This document shows, piece by piece, positions 1-7,185 of a stretch of 64,000 nucleotides of DNA. A model generated the notes under the pieces. The model saw only the letters and a program-made list of their open reading frames with translations. It was not told where the DNA came from and made no database searches. The stretch comes from CBDCRK01 sp965220955 (GTDB taxonomy: Bacteria; Desulfobacterota; Binatia; Bin18; CBDCRK01). The stretch lies in contig CBDCRK010000037.1 of assembly GCA_965220955.1 (NCBI GenBank), positions 248,001-312,000 of the forward strand, read 5' to 3'. Every line of letters begins with the position of its first letter. Within the stretch, counting starts at the first letter, position 1. The position numbers and the translations under genes were made by a program.

Positions 1-111
1 TTAGTCAAGAAAAGATTTGACCCCTTTTCCTTTTTCTATAGAAGTAATTGGCAATGACGGCATGACAAGCTTTCTTCTGTGTGAGAGAATGTCTGACGTA
101 AGAGAGCAGCT

Positions 112-1164
112 ATGAAATACTTTGGGATGATCACCGTATTCCTTGTCTTCAGCCTGGGTCTGTCCGCAGGGGAGGTCTTCGCTCAAGCTCGCCAAGATGA
201 ACCGTCCCTCCGCTTTGGCATTATGACCACCCAGTGGCCCCTGTCGTGGGAGGAGATACAGTCGCTGTGGCAAGAAATAGAGGAGCTGGGGTTTGACAGT
301 GCGTGGGTTGCTGATCATATTTTGCCCCCATCTGGTGATGAGAGTGCCCCGATCCTTGAAGCATGGACCCTGCTGGCGGCCCTGGCCGAAAAAACCTCGC
401 GTCTGCGCATCGGCTGTTTGGTCACTGGCAATACCTTTCGCCACCCTGCGCTGGTAGCCAAGATGGCTACTACGATAGATCATCTGAGTGGCGGGCGCTT
501 AGAACTGGGACTTGGCGCCGGATGGTATGAACGGGAACACCACGCCTATGGGATTCCCTTCTATACGGCAAAGGAACGGGCTGAGCGGCTACGGGAAGCC
601 ACAGCGCTCATCCGCACCCTATGGTCAGACGAACCGGCGAACTTTCGGGGCAAGTACTATCAGTTAGACAACGCTCCATTTGCTCCCAAACCTGTGCAGC
701 GTCCCCATCCCCCCATCGTGATTGGCGGAGCTGGTCGCAAGTGGATCCTCCCCACCGTTGCGCAGTACGCAGACACCTGGAATGTGCTCTATCGCACGCC
801 CCAGGCAGTGGCAGACTTGAACGCTGTGCTTGATAGCTATTGCCACAACATCGGACGGGACCCACAAGAGATCGAACGTTCGCTTTTCCTGCCGATTATC
901 CTCACCGAAAGCCCGATGCGGAGCTGGGTCTATAGCTGGCTTGCCTTCGGGTACAAATGGTATTTTGCCCTCTCCACCTGGACGTGGCCGCAGCCGGATA
1001 TCAAGATGCTTATGCTTGGAACACCGGACCAAGTGAAAGCACAGATTGAACAGTATCGGGAGGCTGGCATTACCAACTTCATCTTTGCTGTGTCTGCTGA
1101 ACTGGGGGATCCGCATGCCACCATTCGCCTGTTTGCTTCCGAAGTCATGCCGACTTTTCGGTAA
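112..1164 (+). CDS. LLM-class flavin/F420-dependent oxidoreductase with N-terminal signal peptide
   Basis: Luciferase-like monooxygenase fold (TIM barrel). The family signature runs from FGIMTTQW (residue ~35) through the AWVADHI, LRIGCLVTGNTFRHPALVAK and GRLELGLGAGW segments to the C-terminal helix. Members use FMNH2 or F420H2 to oxidise varied substrates; the substrate cannot be predicted here. Most family members start almost directly at the first beta strand, but this protein has about 33 extra residues with a lysine, a hydrophobic core and an FAQA cleavage-like site, which looks like a Sec signal peptide. An internal ATG at 223 would remove it but would also cut into the first strand. 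An AGAG-rich stretch precedes the chosen ATG. It converges with the downstream methyltransferase gene. Family call is firm; export is inferred. Confidence 0.85.
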   Translation: MKYFGMITVFLVFSLGLSAGEVFAQARQDEPSLRFGIMTTQWPLSWEEIQSLWQEIEELGFDSAWVADHILPPSGDESAPILEAWTLLAALAEKTSRLRIGCLVTGNTFRHPALVAKMATTIDHLSGGRLELGLGAGWYEREHHAYGIPFYTAKERAERLREATALIRTLWSDEPANFRGKYYQLDNAPFAPKPVQRPHPPIVIGGAGRKWILPTVAQYADTWNVLYRTPQAVADLNAVLDSYCHNIGRDPQEIERSLFLPIILTESPMRSWVYSWLAFGYKWYFALSTWTWPQPDIKMLMLGTPDQVKAQIEQYREAGITNFIFAVSAELGDPHATIRLFASEVMPTFR

Positions 1165-1217
1165 TGTGGGGGCAAGGATGATCTGGTGCGCAGCCTCAAG
1201 GCAATCGTTCTTGTCAT

Positions 1218-2699
1218 TCATTCGATCAGGGTTCCTAGCTTGGCGTCAATCATGGTCTGCGTGAGCTCTCCTTGCCGCATAGACCATTCGCCAAGCTCGA
1301 TCAGAGTGTCACGGCTCGGGTATTTCATCAACTTGAGGTCGGTAGCATTGACCTGAGTATGGCCGCTAAAACGCCGGAAATTCTCATCGACTGCTGTCGT
1401 GTTCAGGAACACGGCCAGCCCATAGGCCATCGCCTGCGGCAAGCCGCGTTTGTTCTCGTGGAACAGGTTCAGGTGGTTCTCGAAGCCCAGCACGGGCACG
1501 TCACCGAATACGCCAGGATCAACCACGCTCGCCACGATCCGGCGCCTTTCCTCCTTGGACGAGAAGCGCCGCACCACGCAGTAAAAGCCGCTTGGGTAAA
1601 GCCACTTTGCGGTGTCGACATTGTGCACAATGGCGTTCGGCTTCTTCATATCCTCAACTGGCCAGGTGGCACCGCCGCTGTTGAAATGCCTCGGATAGAG
1701 CAAGGGCACGGTGCCCGACCTTGGCATGTCGCGCAGGTGCTCTTTCAGCCGGAAATCGACTACTGGTCCGGTCGATACCTTGATGCCAAGATCGGCCAAC
1801 ATGTAACGGACAGCCGGGAATAACTCGATGACATTTTTCTCGGACGACGTGGGCACATGAATAAACCGATCCGGATCATCCGGGGACACAATCCGTTCGA
1901 ACGGATGTTCATGGACAGCAAGGTCGGTGAAGGTGTTATCGGTCGATGTGGAAACCGTAATCGATCCTTGCTGGCCGCCGCGCTCAAGCCGGATAATGAT
2001 GTTTTCCTGCAGTACTTGGTCATCTTTGAAGGCCTTGTTGCGCGACTCGAACAGATGCATGTGCCGGATAGCTGTGCGTTCAAGGATAAAGTCACGGAAG
2101 GGGCGGTAATAGGGTCCATTGCAGAAGCTTCGCGGGATGATCGCTACGATCTGTCCGCTCGGCAATGCCTGAGCCACAGCCAGCGCCACAAAAGCTGAGT
2201 ACAGGTTCACGGTCTCGATACCGACACGGCGCAAGGCCACCCGGTGTGCTGAATTGCTGTTGATCTTCTTATACGGGGGATTGAGGATCGCATGTGTATA
2301 CTGACAAAGTCTTTCAGTAAAGAGGTCGCGTGAAAGAGAATCTACTGCAGCATGAATAAAATCCTCCCGTCGGATTGCAGCCGAAAAATCCGGATTACTT
2401 CGATACTGATCGACAGCCTGAGTTAAATAGGGGTGCAACGAGTCATCAATTTCGAACGCATCCAAATCCACGCGCTGAAAATGAAAGCCGCCGGACTTCC
2501 ATCTCTCCAGAAATGCAACTGAAAGTGAGCCAATGCCGGCTCCTGCATCAAGCAAGTGACAACTTCCATTTGCGCTCGGGAAAAGGCTTGCCATAAAGGC
2601 TGCAGTTTTCGCAGACGTAAGGAACTGGCCAAACTGCGATTTCTTTTTCGCATCGGTGCTCTTCGATATTTGCAATCTTGTTTGTTCAGCCGACAGCAA
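1218..2699 (-). CDS. N6-adenine DNA methyltransferase, Eco57I/PstI-like, no cognate nuclease nearby
   Basis: S-adenosylmethionine-dependent DNA methyltransferase of the gamma type. Residues ~48-56 hold the SAM-binding motif I (DAGAGIGSL) and ~140 holds the catalytic NPPYKK motif, followed by the target-recognition half rich in WP and GGATW-type segments. The 493-residue length matches the M.PstI/M.BsuBI/Eco57I-like methylases. These are normally paired with a restriction endonuclease, yet none lies on either side: downstream is the convergent oxidoreductase gene and upstream is an attC site (2720-2779). It may therefore be the last gene of the cassette array or a solitary modification or protection enzyme. 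No attC was found after its stop codon. Confidence 0.85.
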   Translation of the reverse strand: MLSAEQTRLQISKSTDAKKKSQFGQFLTSAKTAAFMASLFPSANGSCHLLDAGAGIGSLSVAFLERWKSGGFHFQRVDLDAFEIDDSLHPYLTQAVDQYRSNPDFSAAIRREDFIHAAVDSLSRDLFTERLCQYTHAILNPPYKKINSNSAHRVALRRVGIETVNLYSAFVALAVAQALPSGQIVAIIPRSFCNGPYYRPFRDFILERTAIRHMHLFESRNKAFKDDQVLQENIIIRLERGGQQGSITVSTSTDNTFTDLAVHEHPFERIVSPDDPDRFIHVPTSSEKNVIELFPAVRYMLADLGIKVSTGPVVDFRLKEHLRDMPRSGTVPLLYPRHFNSGGATWPVEDMKKPNAIVHNVDTAKWLYPSGFYCVVRRFSSKEERRRIVASVVDPGVFGDVPVLGFENHLNLFHENKRGLPQAMAYGLAVFLNTTAVDENFRRFSGHTQVNATDLKLMKYPSRDTLIELGEWSMRQGELTQTMIDAKLGTLIE

Positions 2700-2719
2700 T
2701 GTTGTCTCTCCTGTTTTGC

Positions 2720-2779
2720 GCCCTAACGTTTCGCTTCAGGCGTGCGGGTACCGCGTCGCCTGCAAGCGGTTGTTAGCCT
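2720..2779 (-). other. integron attC recombination site
   Basis: The left end GCCCTAAC and right end GTTAGCC are the inverse-core and core sequences. The inner arms pair as CGCTT-CAGGCG against CGCTTGCAGGCG, leaving one unpaired base in the right arm, which is the extrahelical base that sets attC strand polarity. The polarity matches minus-strand cassettes. It lies between the methyltransferase gene and the small fragment at 2773-2976. Confidence 0.85.
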
Positions 2780-2976
2780 CGACTTCGGTCTAACTTCAGG
2801 TTCCATGTCATGGAGGAATACGGATAGAACTCCGGTAGCATACTCACAATTTGGTTGTCAATAAACCGATGATGCGCCGCGGAGGGAAACAGCTCCTCGG
2901 AAACCGGATACTTGGCATTAGGATTGTGAAACATGGACATTCCCTCGGCCCATGTTTCTGAACAGGTTTCGTCCAC
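2773..2976 (-). CDS. small cassette-borne protein, probable C-terminal gene fragment
   Basis: Unrecognised 67-residue reading frame starting at GTG and ending inside the attC at 2720-2779, as cassette genes often do. The sequence between residues ~14 and 62 (MSMFHNPNAKYPV, AAHHRF, LPEFYPYSSMTW) looks like a folded protein rather than random translation. The frame stays open upstream of the GTG for about 14 codons (reading ARPPDLPRYE) to a stop near 3018 with no good start, so this may be the tail of a longer, truncated protein. No ribosome-binding site was seen. Confidence 0.45.
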   Translation of the reverse strand: MDETCSETWAEGMSMFHNPNAKYPVSEELFPSAAHHRFIDNQIVSMLPEFYPYSSMTWNLKLDRSRG

Positions 2977-3183
2977 TTCATATCTGGGGAGGTCAGGGGG
3001 TCGGGCATACGTATTGACTTAAGAATGTAATTCGAGTCAGGTCGCAAAATAGCTGCACAGCTACAGCGGGCGATCCTGGGGTAGGGGGCGTAAACAGCAG
3101 GAGTCTGTCGGATGAAGCCTATTACCGGGGCGGAGTATTTAGCGGCGGAGCACTATCCATCTCAGGCTGCCTTTTACATGACC

Positions 3184-3428
3184 GCCTAACGGAGGGGGAA
3201 AGATAAGAGGGCGAATACAAGATTCGCCCCTACAGAAAACACGCAAAAATTACCCTAAAACTGTCCTGAAAATACCCTGAAACTAATGTTGCATTTTGAA
3301 TGTAAATTATTTTCATTTTAAGTGTCAGTTTACAAGACGCCGCTCTGCTTGCCGGGCAACGCTGCGCTTTTGCCCTCCCCACTTTACTAAGTCAATATGC
3401 ATGCCTGACTCTGTTTCCTCCGTTATGT
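3184..3428 (-). other. split attC site with a dispersed repeat inside; otherwise non-coding
   Basis: The left arm at 3184 (GCCTAACGGAGG followed by AAAGA) and the right arm ending at 3428 (TCTGTTTCCTCCGTTATGT) are complementary and carry attC core sequences, but they are about 210 bases apart, far beyond a usual attC. A GTAGGGGCGAA-family palindrome sits between them at 3210-3235, followed by AT-rich DNA with no credible gene. I read it as an attC that has been invaded and expanded. The same stretch is the gene-free gap between the 2773-2976 fragment and the methylase fragment. Confidence 0.45.
3210..3235. repeat. GTAGGGGCGAA-family palindromic repeat
   Basis: GGGCGAATAC and GATTCGCCCCTAC form an imperfect hairpin. 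Related copies occur at 24793-24897, 55329-55397, 58524-58566, 60186-60270 and 62446-62520. Confidence 0.8.
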
Positions 3429-3650
3429 GGCACCGATCACTTCGAAGAAACCATTCAGGTCATTGAGCACGAATCGTTTTGCTAATCCATGTGCCGCAGC
3501 CGCAATAGAAACTGCACCGGCCCTACAAAATGGCTCTATAAGGCATCGAACATCAGCGGGGAAATAAGGACGAATATGCTTCGCTATACTCCGTTTACTG
3601 CCCTGATAGGGGAACGGGTGTGGTACGAGTATGTTGCCAACTGTTTTCAT
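3423..3650 (-). pseudogene. truncated D12-class (Dam-like) adenine methyltransferase
   Basis: The 75 residues match the N-terminus of D12-class N6-adenine methyltransferases: PFPYQGSKR, then IEPFCRAGAVS (SAM-binding motif I region) and VLNDLN (motif II). Full enzymes are about 270-300 residues and need the DPPY catalytic motif, which is absent. The frame stops (TAA) inside the right arm of the split attC at 3184-3428, so the remainder of the gene was lost and the fragment looks like a decayed cassette. Function is presumably lost. Confidence 0.7.
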
Positions 3651-3703
3651 ATGTCAAATCTTACTGTAATTTCGCTCAATTTGCAGTGGTCATGTTTTTT
3701 TGC

Positions 3704-3767
3704 AGCTAACGTCTGCGTTCAGGGGCTCGTAGCGAAGCGGAGCGTCCCCTGCAACGCGTTGTTAGCT
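3704..3767 (-). other. integron attC recombination site
   Basis: Ends AGCTAAC and GTTAGCT. Inner arms GCGTT-CAGG and GCGTTGCAGG pair with one extrahelical base on the right arm, and the centre forms a GGGGCTC/AGCGTCCCC stem. It follows and overlaps the end of the transglycosylase gene. One of the clearest attC sites here. Confidence 0.9.
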
Positions 3768-4387
3768 TTATGCTGTCTACCGTCAATTAGATGATCTACT
3801 CTGCGAGCTATCTTGATGTGCCAACCCAACGTGGGTCTAAGAGGTCTCGGATACTTCAACCGCGAGACGAACTTCAGTGCGTCCTCGAATCCCACAGAAC
3901 CAAGATCGTCGCCGAATTGCTGGCGTAAGCCGTCTAGCCCTTCGGCATTGAATCCGTAGAATGCAACCGACAAATAGGCAGTTGCAATTGCCGTCTTTGA
4001 TCTGTGACGCGACAGTGCTATCGCAAGCATCTGCTCGTGGAGCTTTCTAGAGAACGAACGCTCATAGCGACGGGTTACTACACGAACGAACTGTTGCTCA
4101 ATGGTACTGGCGCCTTGTATCTCGCCTGTAGCGAATCTCACTGCAAGAGCTCGAAGTATCCCGATCGGGTCAATGCCTGGATGAATGGCACTGCGGTGGT
4201 CCTCCGCGACCACCAACGCCTCAAGAAATACCGAAGGGACACAATCCCCGAAACTGTCGACGACTTCCAAGCATCGATCCAGGTCGCTGACCTCCGATAC
4301 GCGAAGGTATTCCGAAAGGCGCGCCATCGCTACCAGAGGCGCTGACAAGAAACCGATACCAGCCTTTAGAACTTGTTCCTTTGCCAT
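3719..4387 (-). CDS. stand-alone GT51 transglycosylase-domain protein (cassette gene)
   Basis: Residues ~55-150 match the glycosyltransferase 51 domain of class A penicillin-binding proteins and MtgA, which polymerises lipid II glycan. The catalytic-glutamate motif appears as AEDHRSAIHPGID (residues 61-73; canonical ED..F..H.G.D), then QGASTIEQQF (91-100), RKLHEQ (114-119, keeping the second conserved Glu) and a TAYLSVAFYGFNAEG segment. No transmembrane anchor is visible, unlike MtgA, and the protein is short at 222 residues. Its last residues (ANNALQGTLRF) are encoded by the attC. It overlaps the upstream membrane-protein gene by 22 bases, so the two are probably translated together as one cassette. 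Whether it polymerises glycan is untested. Confidence 0.75.
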   Translation of the reverse strand: MAKEQVLKAGIGFLSAPLVAMARLSEYLRVSEVSDLDRCLEVVDSFGDCVPSVFLEALVVAEDHRSAIHPGIDPIGILRALAVRFATGEIQGASTIEQQFVRVVTRRYERSFSRKLHEQMLAIALSRHRSKTAIATAYLSVAFYGFNAEGLDGLRQQFGDDLGSVGFEDALKFVSRLKYPRPLRPTLGWHIKIARRVDHLIDGRQHKANNALQGTLRFATSP

Positions 4388-4866
4388 CGGGTATCCCCCT
4401 TCTGATCAGCGACCGTTGAACTAAACAACCCTGTCATGGTCTGGTCGAAATCAGCACTCAATTCGTAGAAGTTTGTCGACTCTCGACCGTGACCTTCCTC
4501 GATCACGTGGAGAAACAAGCGGTCTTTGCCGAAGTAGTTCTTCTCGATATAGCCTTTTATGATGCCTCTTGTTCTATTGACTCCAACATACGATCTTTCA
4601 CCCGTTGACGAGTTCTCATAGATCTTCTCTACAGTACCTTCAACGTGACTCCCCTCCCGCCAAAGCATGGCGATATACCGGAGAATCATGTTGGTATACG
4701 GTGCATACGAAGTATTGATCGTACGCAATTCGAAGTACCATCGGCCGGTGATTTGCGGCAATGGGAACAGCTTTTCACGTGCCCAGAAGAAGAGCAGGGC
4801 GAGTACGACTCCTCCCAGCAAAGTTGCAACAACGTCAGATACGAAGGTTTCGAAGCTCATAGCCAT
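4366..4866 (-). CDS. membrane-anchored beta-rich protein paired with the mini-transglycosylase
   Basis: Not assigned to a named family. The likely start is ATG 4866 (MAMSFETF); a longer frame from 4905 would run back into the attC region. Residues ~9-27 form one transmembrane helix (VVATLLGGVVLALLFFWA). The remaining ~130 residues alternate hydrophobic and polar residues, from ITGRWYFEL to the end MTGLFSS...QKGDTRWQR, a pattern reminiscent of small lipocalin-like beta barrels such as the phage-defence effector Cap15. That resemblance is by eye only. The gene overlaps the transglycosylase gene by 22 bases and begins just after the attC-like hairpin at 4893. Context suggests a cell-envelope role, possibly defensive. 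Confidence 0.55.
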   Translation of the reverse strand: MAMSFETFVSDVVATLLGGVVLALLFFWAREKLFPLPQITGRWYFELRTINTSYAPYTNMILRYIAMLWREGSHVEGTVEKIYENSSTGERSYVGVNRTRGIIKGYIEKNYFGKDRLFLHVIEEGHGRESTNFYELSADFDQTMTGLFSSTVADQKGDTRWQRNKF

Positions 4867-4892
4867 TGGTTGTCGTCTTCGGAACTTCGGAC

Positions 4893-4923
4893 AGCTAACG
4901 ACCAAATGCCCTATTTGTCGTTT
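4893..4923 (-). other. degenerate attC-like hairpin
   Basis: AGCTAAC begins an almost perfect hairpin, AACGACCAAAT against ATTTGTCGTT, with a single bulged C, at the boundary where an attC is expected after the DUF4365 gene. It is much shorter than normal attC sites, the right core (GTTTTC) is degenerate and the bulge is on the wrong arm. It could instead be a terminator. Confidence 0.35.
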
Positions 4924-5765
4924 TCAGATAGGTAACCATCCAGGTCATAAAACGCTTGACCAATTTTGTTTAATGACAACAGCAGACGATAGCTCTCGGT
5001 TTCTCCATTTGTTGAAACACACACTATTCCATCTGGTCGTTTGTACCATATGGACTCCATCAAATCATAGTGCGTATCATAGTCCATCTCGTAATCCGCC
5101 CACGGCAATGTGTATTCTATAGCTTCTTCCATTGATAAGCCGGGGCCATATAATGTAGGCCAAGTTTCTGGTTCAATGTCATCCCTGGAATCACAGCCAA
5201 TAGTTATTTCAAATCTTGGAAGTGATTTGTTGATCCAGTCTTCATACTCAATAAACACAGATTCCCCTTCTGCAAGGAGTTCAATCCATTTTTTGTCAAG
5301 GCGGAGCTTGTTTAATTTTTTCAAATATTCAGGGGGCTGTGTCAGTCCACGCAATTCCCTAAGACTTCCTTTGTCTAGCCTTTTTGCTTTGGGTATCTCT
5401 ATCTTCCAACCTTTTCCTGTATTTTTAATCGTTTCTTCTGTTACGGCCTCCCATAAACATTCATCCTGGTCTGGGTTGTACAAAACAACGATTACGGGAA
5501 GTGAATGCCGAAACCAATAATCAATGTGTGCCTCATCGGTACGAAAAACAATGCTATTGCGATTCGATTCAGAAAAGTAGCTGATTCCAGATTTAATTTG
5601 AATAGCAATAAGATCACCAGTTGGTGCGTTGCCTTCTACAATTTCGACCTGAGCATCGATTCCGTAGTCATGAAGAGACTGTTCACGAAAGAGCCATCCT
5701 TGCTGAGAGAAGAAATGCTCAACCTTGACCACTCCCAACCTGTCCGTTCTTGGGGCTTCTACCAT
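4911..5765 (-). CDS. DUF4365-domain protein (PD-(D/E)XK nuclease-like), cassette gene
   Basis: The N-terminal ~140 residues match the DUF4365 pattern: YGIDAQVEI (residues ~32-41), then LIAIQIKSG (~52-60), the D...E.K arrangement of PD-(D/E)XK nucleases, followed by WFRHSLPVIVVLYNP. The C-terminal half is acidic and unrecognised. DUF4365 proteins are often found in mobile and defence contexts, and nuclease activity is inferred only from the motif. The cassette is bounded on its 5' side by the junction GTTATG at about 5798-5803, directly abutting the first copy of the 287-bp element, and on its 3' side by the attC-like hairpin at 4893. Confidence 0.75.
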   Translation of the reverse strand: MVEAPRTDRLGVVKVEHFFSQQGWLFREQSLHDYGIDAQVEIVEGNAPTGDLIAIQIKSGISYFSESNRNSIVFRTDEAHIDYWFRHSLPVIVVLYNPDQDECLWEAVTEETIKNTGKGWKIEIPKAKRLDKGSLRELRGLTQPPEYLKKLNKLRLDKKWIELLAEGESVFIEYEDWINKSLPRFEITIGCDSRDDIEPETWPTLYGPGLSMEEAIEYTLPWADYEMDYDTHYDLMESIWYKRPDGIVCVSTNGETESYRLLLSLNKIGQAFYDLDGYLSENDK

Positions 5766-5797
5766 CGCTGCTTATCTCATTTCTTCTGTTTTCTTGT

Positions 5798-6084
5798 CAT
5801 AACTAGATTTATACTGCCCATTAAAATCTGGCAGACCCTGCAAATTTAATAGGATAAACCGGTAAAAGTAATACACCGATTATGGATGAAACCCTCCTGA
5901 TCAGCAATCTTTAGCTCAGCAATCCTCGACTGAGTCACCAAGTCTTATCTTGCAGGTTTGGCAAGATAAACAGGGGCTTGTTCTGGCAGCTATAGAACCT
6001 AGTGGATAGCATCCCGGATAAACTGGGCTGGTGGGTGTTACTGTAGTGTATCTAAACTTAAGCGAAGGCTCTCTTTTTGACTAA
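5798..6084. repeat. 287-bp dispersed element, copy 1, ending at a cassette junction
   Basis: About 92 percent identical by eye to 9348-9633. Its low-coordinate end is CATAAC, i.e. GTTATG on the minus strand, which is exactly the cassette core sequence, so the DUF4365 cassette begins where the element ends. There is no coding frame of note. It contains a 9-bp perfect stem TTATCTTGC/GCAAGATAA with a 7-base loop and a CTCAG/CTGAG stem; in copy 2 both stems are kept through G-T wobbles. The bases from 6085 to 6213, between this copy and the next attC, show no feature. Confidence 0.85.
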
Positions 6085-6213
6085 CGAGGAATGTGGAGCC
6101 GATCGGCGAGCGGTGCCACGACGCTGTAGAGCCCCTCAATGAGCACCTCTGACAGATCGAAAAGTAGGATTCTCTTCACGGACAACCTCGACATTCTCAG
6201 TGTGTTTCCTGAC

Positions 6214-6272
6214 ACCTAACGTTGAGGATGAGCCGCCGAGTTTACGAGGTCGGCTCTATTCTCTTGTTCGGC
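6214..6272 (-). other. integron attC recombination site (diverged)
   Basis: Ends ACCTAAC and GTTCGGC. Arms GAGGATGAGCCG and CGGCTCTATTCTC pair imperfectly around a CCGAGTTTACGAGGT centre. It follows and overlaps the end of the gene at 6242-6466. The GTTCGGC core is a variant of GTTRRRY. Confidence 0.65.
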
Positions 6273-6466
6273 GCCGCGCTTCGCATTTCCATAGCGGCCT
6301 TGCTTATTTCGGCAACACTTCCATCGGCCCAGAGATGTCTCTGCCACCTCGTATAATCGAAAGGCTCTCGCAACATCAAGCTGATAAATCTCTCAGCTTC
6401 AACTGTGCCCAAAGCGTCAACCAGTGCACGTAGGCCGCGTATTCGTATCTCCGTGTCAGTTCTCAT
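6242..6466 (-). CDS. small partner of the PIN-domain protein, putative antitoxin
   Basis: A 74-residue protein starting in an ATGA overlap with the PIN-domain gene, so the two are translationally coupled. Residues 1-62 read as a helical protein (ALGTVEAERFISLMLREP, then DYTRWQRHLW, then VAEISKAAMEMR). The C-terminal APNKRIEPTS is encoded by the attC arm and is typical of cassette gene ends. I infer an antitoxin or toxin-modulator role only from the pairing and size; no DNA-binding motif is evident. Confidence 0.6.
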   Translation of the reverse strand: MRTDTEIRIRGLRALVDALGTVEAERFISLMLREPFDYTRWQRHLWADGSVAEISKAAMEMRSAAPNKRIEPTS

Positions 6467-6897
6467 AAGTTCATCTCCCGGACCAAAGAGGGCGGATCTA
6501 AAACAGTGATTCCCTGCACGTCTTTCCCGTGCTTGAGGATTTCATCGTCTGCTGTCACAAAATACTCACATCCTGCAGCTATCGCGCACGATATGTGTAA
6601 GGCATCCTTCGCCTTTAGTCCGAATTCAACCAGTGAATTCGCTTTCTGAAGGATCATTTCAGTTTCCTCTACGTCAACGGTAGCATATTGTCTCCACTCA
6701 CTGATTGTTGTTCGCCTCTCCTCGAAAGGATTCGCTTCATTCTCGAAATCCAGAATGTAGGACCAGACGAGTTCTAGCATACCACCTCGGATGGTCTCTT
6801 GAATACACAGCTTGGCTTCTGCTTCGAGCCGAACTCTCGTCTGCCCTTGGTCATCAAACGGACGATTGAAGCAGCAGTTGTCGAGGTAAACCCTCAC
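6463..6897 (-). CDS. PIN-domain protein, VapC-like toxin candidate
   Basis: 144-residue PIN domain (Mg-dependent RNase fold). The N-terminal YLDNCCFNRPF supplies the first acidic residue, KAKDALHISCA (residues ~95-105) the central aspartate, and FVTADDEIL (~113-121) the T.DD motif, all as in VapC-type ribonucleases. The toxin-first order with a small overlapping downstream partner (6242-6466) is known for some PIN systems, whereas most vapBC operons put the antitoxin first. It forms one cassette with its partner between attC sites 6214-6272 and 6994-7057. Toxicity is inferred from the family. Confidence 0.8.
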   Translation of the reverse strand: MRVYLDNCCFNRPFDDQGQTRVRLEAEAKLCIQETIRGGMLELVWSYILDFENEANPFEERRTTISEWRQYATVDVEETEMILQKANSLVEFGLKAKDALHISCAIAAGCEYFVTADDEILKHGKDVQGITVLDPPSLVREMNL

Positions 6898-6993
6898 GTC
6901 AGAATCCTCGTATCTATCATCGAGGCGGGTATTGTCAGCACAAATCGCGAAACAATCAGTTTAGCGCCGCTAGTCGTGGCTTCTCGTTTGTAC

Positions 6994-7057
6994 ATCGAAC
7001 ATCACAAGCTGAGGGGCGCCAGCGAAGCGAGCATCCCGCTCCAGTGCAGAGTTAGGC
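6994..7057 (-). other. integron attC recombination site (diverged)
   Basis: Ends ATCGAAC and GTTAGGC. The centre is a long imperfect stem GAGGGGCGCCAGCGAAGC...GCATCCCGCTCC and the outer arms pair only partly. It marks the boundary between the PIN cassette and the 85-residue protein gene. Confidence 0.6.
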
Positions 7058-7185
7058 TGAGGTGGAGTATGATAGCCTATCTATTCTTGTCGCTCGAATG
7101 GTTGCCATCTCCTCACTTCGCTGGGTTACCTTAAAAGATTTGATCCCATTTCTCGCTGGCTACCTGATTAGGCAAGCCCGGGTCG

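Noticed and set aside
2844..3047. Alternative 67-codon frame overlapping the cassette fragment
   Set aside because: Cysteine/proline-rich with no protein-like pattern, and it overlaps a better frame that ends in the attC.
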